The position numbers were made by a program, and so were the translations under genes. From Bacteroidota bacterium (GTDB taxonomy: Bacteria; Bacteroidota; Bacteroidia; B-17B0; Aurantibacillaceae), in NCBI GenBank assembly GCA_016702705.1, contig JADJDM010000015.1:124001-188000 (forward strand): a DNA stretch of 64,000 bases, written 5' to 3'. The notes under the pieces were generated by a model. The model did not search any database, had not been told where the DNA came from, and saw only the letters and a program-made list of their open reading frames with translations. Below, in pieces: positions 35,751 through 43,876 of the stretch; the stretch's first letter is position 1; the number at the start of each line of letters is the position of its first letter.

Positions 35751-35782
35751 ACATCGTATACTATTAATAGCTATTAATTAAT

Positions 35783-36082
35783 TTAAACAGGCTTTAATTT
35801 TTCTCTTAATTTTTCCCAATAACTTTGCTCAATTTGAGTTACTGGCGAGGAATAAATAGTCAACTCTTCACTCTCAAATTTTTGAACTAAATCATTACAT
35901 ATAGATTCAAATAAAAGAGATTTTGTAAGAAAAAATATTCTAACAAAAACTTTTTCCTTCTTACCTTCAACAAGTTTATTTACATCAACGTAAGTCTCTA
36001 ATGCATATGCATTTTTCTTCAGGAAATTGGTAATATCAAAAACCTTTTTCTCATTTTTACATAAAATATTCAATACAATCAT
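35783..36082 (-). CDS. Small ferredoxin-like protein, possible PII/CutA-like partner of SbtA
   Basis: A 99-residue product with a beta-alpha-beta-beta-alpha-beta pattern: MIVLNILCKNEKKVFDITNFL, then KEKVFVRIFFLTKSLLFESICNDLVQKF, then LTIYSSPVTQIEQSYWEKL. The layout is like CutA or PII-type proteins, and SbtB, the PII-like regulator of SbtA, is of similar size and sits next to sbtA in cyanobacteria. Sequence similarity to either is too weak to see by eye, so the link is inferred from position. It lies 32 nt before sbtA and overlaps the gene upstream by 4 nt (ATGA). Confidence 0.5.
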   Translation of the reverse strand: MIVLNILCKNEKKVFDITNFLKKNAYALETYVDVNKLVEGKKEKVFVRIFFLTKSLLFESICNDLVQKFESEELTIYSSPVTQIEQSYWEKLREKLKPV

Positions 36083-36354
36083 ATTAATTCAATATTAATT
36101 ACACTTGTAACGCGCATCTTTTTATTGTTACTCATTGCATAATCAGCCAATTTTTTAATAACAACATTCACTTCTGAAAGTTCTTTTATTCGCTTTTCTT
36201 GAGAAATGAAACTTGTTCCAAAACGAATATGATTACTAAAGGAATCCATACTGTGATAATTAATTTTACTATTTACTAAAGCAAAGAGAATTTTAGCAGC
36301 ATCATTAGGTTCAAAATCACCTTCAATTAACTTGTATTTGCTTAACGTTTCCAT
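36079..36354 (-). CDS. Small conserved protein of unknown function
   Basis: A 91-residue product: KLIEGDFEPNDAAKILFALVNSKINYHSMD, then RFGTSFISQEKRIKELSEVNVVIKKLADYA, then a final strand MRVTSVINIELI. Short proteins with the 'I-G-F...A-IL--L---KI-(F/Y)H' pattern occur widely in Bacteroidetes and have no known role. It is cytoplasmic with no signal peptide. It overlaps the next gene by 4 nt and is 10 nt after the membrane protein, so all four genes to sbtA appear to be one operon. Confidence 0.6.
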   Translation of the reverse strand: METLSKYKLIEGDFEPNDAAKILFALVNSKINYHSMDSFSNHIRFGTSFISQEKRIKELSEVNVVIKKLADYAMSNNKKMRVTSVINIELI

Positions 36355-36364
36355 ATTTTTTAGA

Positions 36365-36973
36365 TTAGAATTTAACTTGATAAATCGCTTTAACCGGAAT
36401 TACAACACCATGCTTTAATGTAACATGGGAAGAACTAACATACCAAACCGAAGTGTAAACATGTTTATTTGAGATTGAATCCTTAAAATAGATTTTGACT
36501 TTTTCTTTGTAAGAATTTCCCAATTTCATTGCTCTATTAAGATCCTCCTCACGTTTCATTTTTAGTTCATTATCAGTTAATACATCTTTGTCGCCAAAAG
36601 AAATAAAGTCGACTTGATAAACTCCTATAAAATGACTTTTTAAAGTTTGGTACTCTAAATTGACTTTACTTTTTAAGTGGTTGACTAAATTGCTTTTTGC
36701 AACAACTCTATTTTTCCGCCTCAAAACGCGAACAGGTTGGCTATGACTTGATCTTTTATAATAATACCTAAGGACAAGTAAGCTTATAAAGAAAAGGAAT
36801 AGACCAACCAAAATAAAGTGATGAGTTGCGAAATTTTCTATCCAAGAAATAATATCGCTTGGTGTTACGTGCAATGCAATCGAAATAAAAATTCCAAATG
36901 CAAGTAACAGCGCCAATGCTACACCAAAACTGTCATTTTCCAGATTTGATTTTGTTCTAAGTATTGTTTTCAT
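36365..36973 (-). CDS. Membrane protein of unknown function with two transmembrane helices
   Basis: A 202-residue product with two hydrophobic helices (GVALALLLAFGIFISIALHV and HFILVGLFLFFISLLVLRYYY), then a strongly basic stretch (RVLRRKNRVVAKS) and a soluble domain of about 110 residues ending HVTLKHGVVIPVKAIYQVKF. No family is recognised. It is the first gene of the sbtA group and lies 97 bp from the divergent lysR gene, so it may be part of the bicarbonate system or its sensing. Confidence 0.55.
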   Translation of the reverse strand: MKTILRTKSNLENDSFGVALALLLAFGIFISIALHVTPSDIISWIENFATHHFILVGLFLFFISLLVLRYYYKRSSHSQPVRVLRRKNRVVAKSNLVNHLKSKVNLEYQTLKSHFIGVYQVDFISFGDKDVLTDNELKMKREEDLNRAMKLGNSYKEKVKIYFKDSISNKHVYTSVWYVSSSHVTLKHGVVIPVKAIYQVKF

Positions 36974-37033
36974 TTTATTTATTTTTTAGTTGTTAATACT
37001 TTTACAAATATCTAGCTTCCATTTCATATATTT

Positions 37034-37065
37034 TTATTTATATTTGTTATGATTTACATAAATAA
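37034..37065. promoter_or_regulatory. LysR-type operator and promoter between the sbtA operon and lysR
   Basis: TTATG-ATTTA-CATAA at 37047-37061 is a perfect inverted repeat containing the T-N11-A core of LysR-type binding sites. It lies inside a wider perfect repeat TTATTTAT ... ATAAATAA (37034-37041 and 37058-37065). A -7 box TATATTTG (37039-37046) abuts the operator. The site ends 9 nt from the lysR ATG, so the regulator probably represses its own gene. Confidence 0.65.
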
Positions 37066-37070
37066 TTTTT

Positions 37071-38012
37071 ATGAATTATACATTACATCAATTAGTAGTT
37101 TTTTCTAAGATAGTTGAACTTAAAAGTATAACTAAGGCTTCTGAAGAACTTTTTATGACGCAACCAGCAGCGTCCATTCAATTAAAAAATTTCCAAGACC
37201 AATTTGAAATTCCACTTACAGAAGTAGTAGGTCGTCAACTTTACGTAACAGATTTTGGGCAAAAAATATACAAGATGGCTCAAAATATAATAACTGAAGT
37301 AAATGCAATCAATTATCAAACGCATGCGCACAAAGGATTGCTTTCTGGAAAATTAAGCATCTCTATAGTATCAACAGGAAAGTATGTTATGCCTTTTTTC
37401 CTTTCCGATTTTTTAAAACAAAATCCAGGAATTGATTTAGTAATGGATGTAACAAATAAATTAAAAGTTATAGAGAGTTTAGAAAAAAATCTCATCGACT
37501 TTGCACTTGTTTCTGTAATTCCAGAAAAATTAAATCTAAAGAGTGAAAAATTATTAGAAAACAAATTATATGTAGTTGGCGATAAAGATTTCAATAACAC
37601 CCAGCAATTAAGTTCTAAACAGCTTACGGAACTCCCTCTCATTTATAGAGAGCATGGCTCGGGTACAAGATTAGTTATGCAAGACTATTTTTCGAAACAT
37701 AATTTATTAGTAAAAAAGAAATTTGAATTAACGTCCAATGAAGCGGTAAAACAAGCAGTAATTGCTGGACTAGGAAATTCTATTCTTCCGCTTATTGGAA
37801 TAAGAAATGAACTAATAACTGGCGAATTAAAAATAATTCCAACGGTAGGTTTCCCTATTACATCGAATTGGGAACTAATTTGGTTAAGTGAAAAAAAACT
37901 TTCGCCAATTGCAGAAGCTTTTGTTACTTTTATCAAACAAAATCGAACGAAAATTTTAGCTGAAAAATTTTCATGGATTGATAAAATACCGAATGCTAAA
38001 AAAAAGAAATAG
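37071..38012 (+). CDS. LysR-family transcriptional regulator (CbbR/CcmR-like)
   Basis: A 313-residue regulator. The N-terminal winged helix-turn-helix reads MNYTLHQLVVFSKIVELKSITKASEELFMTQPAASIQLKNFQ. The type 2 periplasmic-binding-protein-like effector domain includes LSISIVSTGKYVMPFFLSDFL, YREHGSGTRLVMQDYF and AVIAGLGNSILPLIG. It resembles CbbR/CmpR regulators of carbon fixation and inorganic-carbon uptake, and stands divergent to an SbtA-type bicarbonate permease operon, so it is likely to control that operon. The effector is unknown. A perfect T-N11-A box precedes its own start. Confidence 0.88.
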   Translation: MNYTLHQLVVFSKIVELKSITKASEELFMTQPAASIQLKNFQDQFEIPLTEVVGRQLYVTDFGQKIYKMAQNIITEVNAINYQTHAHKGLLSGKLSISIVSTGKYVMPFFLSDFLKQNPGIDLVMDVTNKLKVIESLEKNLIDFALVSVIPEKLNLKSEKLLENKLYVVGDKDFNNTQQLSSKQLTELPLIYREHGSGTRLVMQDYFSKHNLLVKKKFELTSNEAVKQAVIAGLGNSILPLIGIRNELITGELKIIPTVGFPITSNWELIWLSEKKLSPIAEAFVTFIKQNRTKILAEKFSWIDKIPNAKKKK

Positions 38013-38032
38013 TAAATTAATTTTTACATTTT

Positions 38033-38836
38033 ATGGAGAACAATAATTTAGATTACATAAGTATAAACAAACAATCCTGGAACGGAAGAGTCGACTCACA
38101 TCTTAAATCCGAATTCTATGGCGTTGAAGACTTTATAAAAGGAAAGACTTCTTTACAAGAAATTGAACTCAATTTATTGGGTGATATAAAAAACAAAAGT
38201 ATTTTACACCTTCAATGCCACTTCGGACAAGATACTATTTCTTTAGCGCGTATGGGGGCTAAAGCAACTGGAGTAGATCTTTCAGATAAAGCAATTGAAA
38301 GTGCAAAAGAATTAAACTCAACAACTAAAACAGATGCATCATTTATTTGTTGCAATGTTTATGATTTGCCACAACACTTAAACGAGCAATTTGATATTGT
38401 TTATACTAGTTACGGAACAATAGGCTGGTTACCCGATTTAGACAAATGGGCTAAAGTAGTTTCACGGTTTTTAAAATCTGGAGGCAAATTTATTCTTGTT
38501 GAATTTCATCCTGTTGTTTGGATGTTTGATGATAATTTTAAAGAAATAGCTTACAACTACTTTAATACAGGGGCAATTGTAGAAACAGAAAACGGAACTT
38601 ACGCTGATAGAAACGCTGATCTTAAATCAGAATACGTAATGTGGAATCATGGAATGGCTGAAGTAATTAATAGTTTAATAAAACATGATTTAGAAATTAA
38701 TTCATTAGATGAGTTTGATTACTCACCTTACAATTGTTTTAAAGAAACAACTGAATTTGCACCAGGAAAATTTCGCATTAAACATTTAGACAATAAAATT
38801 CCAATGGTGTATTCCATTGTTGCAACAAAAAAATAA
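38033..38836 (+). CDS. Class I SAM-dependent methyltransferase
   Basis: A 267-residue Rossmann-fold methyltransferase. Motif I is ILHLQCHFGQDTISLA, post-I VDLSDKAIESAKEL, motif II FDIVYTSYGTIGWLPDLDKW and motif III LKSGGKFILVEFHPVVWMF. The substrate is unknown; enzymes of this type with an EFHP motif are found alone in many bacteria. It begins 20 nt after lysR and is followed 3 nt later by a DinB-family gene, so the pair is co-transcribed. Confidence 0.85.
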   Translation: MENNNLDYISINKQSWNGRVDSHLKSEFYGVEDFIKGKTSLQEIELNLLGDIKNKSILHLQCHFGQDTISLARMGAKATGVDLSDKAIESAKELNSTTKTDASFICCNVYDLPQHLNEQFDIVYTSYGTIGWLPDLDKWAKVVSRFLKSGGKFILVEFHPVVWMFDDNFKEIAYNYFNTGAIVETENGTYADRNADLKSEYVMWNHGMAEVINSLIKHDLEINSLDEFDYSPYNCFKETTEFAPGKFRIKHLDNKIPMVYSIVATKK

Positions 38837-38839
38837 AGT

Positions 38840-39352
38840 ATGCAAAAACCAGAGCAAAACGAATACAATCCCTATTTCCAAAACTATTTAAACTTAGTTG
38901 GTGAAGGCAATTTTTTTGAATTATTTACGCAGAATACCATTGACTGTATTTCATTTTTTGAATCGCTGCCAAAAGAAAAACATAATTACCAATATGCAGC
39001 AGGCAAGTGGTCGGTTAAGCAAGTATTAATGCATATTATTGACACAGAGCGTGTACTTTCGTATAGAGCATTAGTGGGAGCACGTGGCGATAATACTACA
39101 CAATTGCAAAGCTACGATGACGATGCTTATGCAAACAATGTTGATGTAAGTAATCGTAGCTTAGAAAGCATTATCGAAGAATTTAAAACAATACGCAGAG
39201 CTACCGAACTACTTTACGAAAACATTACAGAAGAACAAAGTAAGTTTAAAGCAAGCACTCAAAATTATCCAATTACACCGAGAGCATTAGGTTTTATAAT
39301 GATTGGGCATTGCAAACACCATTTGAATGTTTTGAAGGAGCGGTATTTGTAA
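38840..39352 (+). CDS. DinB-family protein
   Basis: A 170-residue four-helix-bundle protein of the DinB/YfiT type. Three histidines expected to bind a metal are visible: KWSVKQVLMHIIDTERVLS (His near 62) and MIGHCKHHLNVLKERYL at the C-terminus (two His spaced by three). Members act as thiol-dependent transferases (bacillithiol or mycothiol) or metal-binding proteins; the substrate is unknown. It is probably in one transcript with the methyltransferase before it. Confidence 0.85.
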   Translation: MQKPEQNEYNPYFQNYLNLVGEGNFFELFTQNTIDCISFFESLPKEKHNYQYAAGKWSVKQVLMHIIDTERVLSYRALVGARGDNTTQLQSYDDDAYANNVDVSNRSLESIIEEFKTIRRATELLYENITEEQSKFKASTQNYPITPRALGFIMIGHCKHHLNVLKERYL

Positions 39353-39364
39353 AGTAGAATGCTA

Positions 39365-39841
39365 TTATAATAAACCTTCCTGCAAACTCTGCTCATAGCC
39401 ATAATCAATATGTACAGTTGGTAATTTAGATGCTTGCACTGCTAATTCATCGCAGCGATTATTTTCTACATTACTTGCGTGGCCTTTAACCCAAACAAAT
39501 TTTACATTATGCTTTTTGTAGATGGTGATAAAACGTTTCCATAAGTCAACGTTTTTTACTTTAGCAAATCCGCGTTTTACCCAGCCGCCAATCCAATTTT
39601 TTTCAACTGCATCAACTACGTATTTGGAATCTGAAAAAACAACGATTTCAATATTTTCCTTTTTAATGCTTTCGAGTGCAACAATTACACTCAATAATTC
39701 CATTCGGTTATTAGTTGTTTTGCGAAAGCCCTCATACATCTCTTTGCGATGGCTGCCATATAGCATTACTATGCCATAGCCTCCAGGGCCAGGATTACCG
39801 CTACATGCACTATCAGTATATATGTGAATTTGGTTCGACAA
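39365..39841 (-). CDS. rnhA: Ribonuclease HI
   Basis: RNase HI cuts the RNA strand of RNA-DNA hybrids. The 158-residue product has all catalytic acids: Asp10 in IHIYTDSACSGNPGPGGYG, Glu in TTNNRMELLS, Asp in VVFSDSKYVVDAV, and the final Asp in KGHASNVENNRCDELA. The basic protrusion WIGGWVKRGFAKVKNVDLW is present. It starts at TTG 39841, which directly follows the marC stop codon (TAA-TTG), so it depends on marC transcription. Confidence 0.95.
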   Translation of the reverse strand: MSNQIHIYTDSACSGNPGPGGYGIVMLYGSHRKEMYEGFRKTTNNRMELLSVIVALESIKKENIEIVVFSDSKYVVDAVEKNWIGGWVKRGFAKVKNVDLWKRFITIYKKHNVKFVWVKGHASNVENNRCDELAVQASKLPTVHIDYGYEQSLQEGLL

Positions 39842-40414
39842 TTAAAGACCTGTGTTGGTTCTAAATATTTTAACAGCGATAGCAAGAAGTATAATTCCGA
39901 ATACTTTTCGTAAAATAGAAATACCTCCAACACCTAAAGCTTTTTCAATATACTTCATTGTACGCAAAGCAATGTAAACGATTATAACGTTTATAGTAAT
40001 GCCTATTAAAATCGAAAGCATACTGTATTGTGCACGCATAGAAAGCAAAGTAGTTAATGTTCCTGTTCCAGCAATTAAAGGAAAGGCAAGCGGAACAACG
40101 GATGTGGTTGCAGGAACTTCATCTTTATACAATCGAATCCCTAAAATCATTTCTAGTGCAATAAAGAAAATAACTAACGAACCTGCAATAGCGAAATCGT
40201 TTGTAGTTAAACCAATTAATTGTAAAATAGATTCGCCAGCAAATAAAAACACAACCATTATTCCGAAAGAAACTAATGAAGCTTTCATTGCATTAATTTC
40301 ACCAGCCTGCTGACGCAAATTAATAATTACTGGAATAGAGCCAATAACATCAATAACAGCAAACAATACCATTGTTACCGTTGCAATCTCTTTTATATCA
40401 AATGTAAAGTCCAT
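39842..40414 (-). CDS. MarC-family integral membrane protein
   Basis: A 190-residue protein with six hydrophobic segments and the family signature FAVIDVIGSIPVI near the N-terminus, FFIALEMILGIRLY, VVPLAFPLIAGTGTLTTLLS, and a C-terminal LRKVFGIILLAIAVKIF. MarC proteins are of unknown function; the old link to multidrug resistance is not supported. Its stop abuts the rnhA start codon. Confidence 0.9.
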   Translation of the reverse strand: MDFTFDIKEIATVTMVLFAVIDVIGSIPVIINLRQQAGEINAMKASLVSFGIMVVFLFAGESILQLIGLTTNDFAIAGSLVIFFIALEMILGIRLYKDEVPATTSVVPLAFPLIAGTGTLTTLLSMRAQYSMLSILIGITINVIIVYIALRTMKYIEKALGVGGISILRKVFGIILLAIAVKIFRTNTGL

Positions 40415-40457
40415 TTTTTAATTTTCAAATTTTCAAATCAACACATTTTCAAATTAA

Positions 40458-40775
40458 CTAATCTTCCAACATCCACAAGGCTTCTGCTAATTCGCCAAAT
40501 GCTTTTTTATTGTTTTGTTGTTTTGCAATTTCTTGTCCTTTTGTATAGGCTGTTTTTGCTTCTTCTACTTTTGCAACTTCTTCAAATAATTTGCCCAGCT
40601 TATAATAGGCAGCAAGGTAATTTTCGTTTTTTGCAATCATACCTTGTAATTGTTTTATTGCCTCGTGTAGTTCTCCGTTCTTTTCAAACTCAATTGCTAA
40701 AGCATAGTTAAGGAATTCATCCTCTGGTTCTGCTTTTAGCATTTCCTTTATTTGAGCTAAACGAAGGTTTTCCAT
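40458..40775 (-). CDS. Small TPR-repeat protein
   Basis: A 105-residue protein with at least two tetratricopeptide repeats: FLNYALAIEFEKNGELHEAIKQLQGMI and YLAAYYKLGKLFEEVAKVEEAKTAYTKGQEIA. It lacks a signal peptide and likely mediates protein contacts in the cytoplasm. Its ATG directly follows the pheS stop codon with no gap, so it is translated from the pheS mRNA; the pairing may be accidental. Confidence 0.75.
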   Translation of the reverse strand: MENLRLAQIKEMLKAEPEDEFLNYALAIEFEKNGELHEAIKQLQGMIAKNENYLAAYYKLGKLFEEVAKVEEAKTAYTKGQEIAKQQNNKKAFGELAEALWMLED

Positions 40776-41798
40776 TTACGCTGAAGTAAACTGATTTACA
40801 AAACGAATATCATTTTCGAAAAACAAACGCAAATCTTTAACTTGGTATTTCAACATGGTAATACGTTCTATTCCCATACCAAATGCAAAGCCCGAATACT
40901 TTGTGCTATCGATTTTACAGTTCTCTAGCACTTGTGGATCAACCATGCCACAACCTAAAATTTCTACCCAGCCGCTATATTTACAAACATTACATCCTTT
41001 TCCTTTACATAAGGTACAAGATATATCCATCTCTGCACTTGGCTCTGTAAAAGGGAAGTAGCTTGGGCGTAAACGTATTTTTGTGTCTTCTCCAAACATT
41101 TCTTTAGAGAAATATAAAAGCGTTTGTTTCAAATCAGCAAAAGAAACATTGGTATCAATATACAATCCTTCCACTTGGTGAAACTGACAATGTGCTCGCG
41201 CACTTATTGCTTCGTTACGATAAACACGCCCTGGAGAAATAGTACGAATGGGAGGTTGATTATTTTCCATTATGTGTACTTGCACAGATGAAGTTTGTGT
41301 GCGCAATACCATATCAGGATTTGTACCAACATAAAAAGTATCTTGCATATCACGTGCAGGATGATTTTCGGGAGTGTTTAATGCAGTAAAATTATGCCAA
41401 TCATCTTCCACCTCTCTACCATCAGAAACAGTAAATCCAATTCGTGCAAAAATATCGATGATTTGTTTTTTTACAATGGATAGTGGGTGACGAGAACCAA
41501 GCGCAACAAATGGTTCACCTGGAACAGTATAATCAACAGTGCTATCAGAAGAACTTGAAGAAGATTCAAATTTTTCTTTTAACTCATTGATTTTATCTTG
41601 AGCTTTTGTTTTAAGTTCATTTAATTTTTGCCCCATCTCGCGTTTCATCTCGGGAGCAACGGTTTTAAAATCATCAAATAAAGTAGTGATTTCACCTTTT
41701 TTACTTAACCATTTAATACGGTATTCTTCCACCTGTTCTTTACTTTGAACAGTGAAGTTTTCTACGTCTAGTAATAATTTTTCAATCTTGTCGCGCAT
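40776..41798 (-). CDS. pheS: Phenylalanyl-tRNA synthetase alpha subunit
   Basis: PheS forms the catalytic half of the (alpha-beta)2 enzyme that charges tRNA-Phe. The 340-residue product has an N-terminal coiled coil (residues 1-85), then class II motif 1 (GSRHPLSIVKKQI), motif 2 (PGRVYRNEAISARAHCQFHQVEGLYID) and motif 3 (YSGFAFGMGIERITMLKY). An extra CTLCKGKGCNVCKYSGW segment could bind zinc, as seen in some bacterial forms. pheT is not adjacent. A TAAATTTG box lies 5 nt before the ATG. Confidence 0.96.
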   Translation of the reverse strand: MRDKIEKLLLDVENFTVQSKEQVEEYRIKWLSKKGEITTLFDDFKTVAPEMKREMGQKLNELKTKAQDKINELKEKFESSSSSSDSTVDYTVPGEPFVALGSRHPLSIVKKQIIDIFARIGFTVSDGREVEDDWHNFTALNTPENHPARDMQDTFYVGTNPDMVLRTQTSSVQVHIMENNQPPIRTISPGRVYRNEAISARAHCQFHQVEGLYIDTNVSFADLKQTLLYFSKEMFGEDTKIRLRPSYFPFTEPSAEMDISCTLCKGKGCNVCKYSGWVEILGCGMVDPQVLENCKIDSTKYSGFAFGMGIERITMLKYQVKDLRLFFENDIRFVNQFTSA

Positions 41799-41803
41799 AG
41801 GGG

Positions 41804-41811
41804 CAAATTTA
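41804..41811 (-). promoter_or_regulatory. Putative -7 promoter box of pheS (TAAATTTG)
   Basis: Exact consensus on the minus strand, followed by CCCCT and the pheS ATG. Implies a leaderless mRNA. Confidence 0.5.
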
Positions 41812-41916
41812 GTTAAAAAATCAATGGGAAAAATGCCCTTCTGTTAATGATAGATTAACATTTGGGTAATAACAAGCCAATATAGCTAGTTTAAATTTGT
41901 TTTAAAATTAAAGCAA

Positions 41917-42024
41917 GTGAAAACATCTACTATTAAAAAAACGAACACTAAAAAGGATATGCTTCCTACCATCTTCTTAATAATCATTTTCATCTTGATT
42001 GCTATTTCAGGAATGAGAAATTAA
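41917..42024 (+). CDS. Possible 35-residue single-pass membrane peptide
   Basis: From GTG 41917 the frame encodes MKTSTIKKTNTKKDMLP followed by a hydrophobic helix TIFLIIIFILIAISG and MRN. The basic N-terminus plus helix would place it in the inner membrane. An exact TAAATTTG box at 41892-41899 lies 17 nt before the start, and a strong terminator follows 45 nt after the stop, so it looks like a complete transcription unit. It is very short and could be a chance frame; an in-frame ATG 14 codons later is an alternative start. Confidence 0.4.
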   Translation: MKTSTIKKTNTKKDMLPTIFLIIIFILIAISGMRN

Positions 42025-42068
42025 TTCAATCCGATTATTTTTTTATGTTAATCTGAGAAATATTCTCC

Positions 42069-42105
42069 AAAAAAAAGCCTCTTCATTTCTTGAAGAGGCT
42101 TTTTA
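42069..42105. terminator. Bidirectional terminator after the small peptide and pckA
   Basis: AAGCCTCTTCA / TGAAGAGGCTT, an 11-bp perfect stem with a 5-nt loop, flanked by A8 on one side and T5 on the other. It can end plus-strand transcription of the small peptide gene and minus-strand transcription of pckA. Confidence 0.9.
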
Positions 42106-42125
42106 ATATCAATCAGTTTTTAATA

Positions 42126-43739
42126 TTAAGCAGTAACTTCAACTTTAGGAGCAGCAGCCATAATTTCCTCGTTAGCAGCTGATGCGTATTGCTCAAAATT
42201 CTTAACAAAAGATGCAGCTAGGTTTTGCGCTGTTTGTTCAAAAGCAGCTTTATCAGCCCATGCATTTTTTGGTTCTAATATTTCGCTAGGTACACCTGCG
42301 CACGCTTTAGGGAAGTTTAGTTTGAAGTATGGAGTTGTACCATATTCAGCTTTATCTAACTCACCGTTTAATGCAGCTGTAATTAACGAACGTGTATAAG
42401 AAAGTTTAATTCTGCTTCCTACACCGTATTTTCCACCAACCCAGCCAGTGTTTAATAACCAAACGTTTACTTTGTTTTTCTTTAATTTCTCTCCTAATAA
42501 CTCAGCATATTTTGTTGGGTGTAAAGGCAAGAACACTTTTCCGAAACAAGCAGAGAAAGTTAATGTTGGCTCAGTAATTCCCATTTCAGTTCCAGCAACC
42601 TTAGCTGTGTAACCACTAATGAAGTGATACATTGCTTGCGCTGGAGTTAATTTAGAAATTGGAGGTAATACACCAAATGCATCACACGTTAAGAAGAAGA
42701 TGTTTTTTGGAACATCACCAACAGCAGGGTCAACTGCATTATCAATGTAATGTGATGGATAACTTACACGTGTATTTTCTGTTTTAGAAATATTAGTGTA
42801 ATCAACAGTTGTTGTTCCATCATAACACTCAATGTTTTCTAATAATGAACCAAATTTAATTGCATTAAAAATTTGTGGTTCTTTCTCAGCAGATAAATCA
42901 ACACACTTAGCATAACAACCTCCTTCGAAGTTAAATACTGAATTGTCGCTCCATCCATGCTCATCATCACCAATTAATTTACGATTAGGATCAGCAGATA
43001 AAGTTGTTTTTCCAGTTCCAGATAAACCGAAGAAAATTGCTGTATCACCATCTTTACCAATATTTGCAGAACAGTGCATTGATAAAACACCTTTTTCGTG
43101 TGGAAGAATATAATTTAATACTGCAAAAATCCCTTTTTTAATTTCACCTGTATAACCAGTTCCACCAATTAAAATAATTTTTTTAGTGAAATCTAAAATA
43201 GCAAAGTTATGTTGACGAGTTCCGTCGATTTTAGGGTCAGCTTTAAAACCTGGAGCATTAATAATTAACCACTCGTGTTGGAAGCTTTCTAATTCTTCAC
43301 GCTTAGGGCGTAAGAATAAATTGTTTGCGAATAAATTGCTCCAAGGAGTTTCTGTAACAACACGGATATTTATTCTGTAACGTGGATCTGCACAAGCATA
43401 AGAATCGCGAATATAAATTTCTTTTCCTCCTAAATATGCAAGCATACGATTATGAAGTGCATCAAACTTATCTGATTCAAAACGATTGTTTACATCGCCC
43501 CACCAAACGCTGTCTTTAGTTTTCTCATCATAAACCACAAATTTATCTTTTGGAGATCTACCTGTAAATTCACCTGTATCAATTGCCAAAGCACCTGTAT
43601 CTGTTAAAGTTCCTTCTCCGTTGTTGATAGTATCTTCAACTAATTCTGATGGATGTAAGTTCCAGTAAGCCATAGCAACATTGCCTAATCCTAGGTCGGC
43701 TATGCCTGAGTTCTTTGGTTTTATTCCTAATTCGTTCAT
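42126..43739 (-). CDS. pckA: Phosphoenolpyruvate carboxykinase (ATP)
   Basis: PckA converts oxaloacetate and ATP to phosphoenolpyruvate, the entry to gluconeogenesis. The 537-residue product has RSPKDKF (oxaloacetate-binding Arg), the kinase loop GLSGTGKTTLSADPNR, the metal-binding LIGDDEHGWSD, NFEGGCYAKC, and the C-terminal LLNTGWVGGKYGVGSRI. An in-frame TTG start exists 10 codons upstream; ATG 43739 gives the normal MNELGIK N-terminus. A TATTTTTG box at 43767-43774 on the minus strand precedes it by 27 nt, directly after an upstream terminator. Confidence 0.96.
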   Translation of the reverse strand: MNELGIKPKNSGIADLGLGNVAMAYWNLHPSELVEDTINNGEGTLTDTGALAIDTGEFTGRSPKDKFVVYDEKTKDSVWWGDVNNRFESDKFDALHNRMLAYLGGKEIYIRDSYACADPRYRINIRVVTETPWSNLFANNLFLRPKREELESFQHEWLIINAPGFKADPKIDGTRQHNFAILDFTKKIILIGGTGYTGEIKKGIFAVLNYILPHEKGVLSMHCSANIGKDGDTAIFFGLSGTGKTTLSADPNRKLIGDDEHGWSDNSVFNFEGGCYAKCVDLSAEKEPQIFNAIKFGSLLENIECYDGTTTVDYTNISKTENTRVSYPSHYIDNAVDPAVGDVPKNIFFLTCDAFGVLPPISKLTPAQAMYHFISGYTAKVAGTEMGITEPTLTFSACFGKVFLPLHPTKYAELLGEKLKKNKVNVWLLNTGWVGGKYGVGSRIKLSYTRSLITAALNGELDKAEYGTTPYFKLNFPKACAGVPSEILEPKNAWADKAAFEQTAQNLAASFVKNFEQYASAANEEIMAAAPKVEVTA

Positions 43740-43773
43740 AAGAGAGTAATTTGGTTTAAGAGAGTGCAAAAAT

Positions 43774-43806
43774 AAAAAAAATCGGCCAATTTTAGCCGAT
43801 TTTTTT
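43774..43806 (-). terminator. Terminator between the lipoprotein gene and pckA
   Basis: ATCGGC / GCCGAT stem (43781-43786, 43795-43800) with AT-rich extension and an 8-nt loop; T7 follows on the minus strand. It is nearly symmetric and could work both ways. It isolates pckA from the lipoprotein gene. Confidence 0.8.
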
Positions 43807-43876
43807 ACTTTTATTTAGTTCAAAAAACACTCAAAATACTGATTTACAGTGTACTTTGCCTGTTCATAATCTTTAT

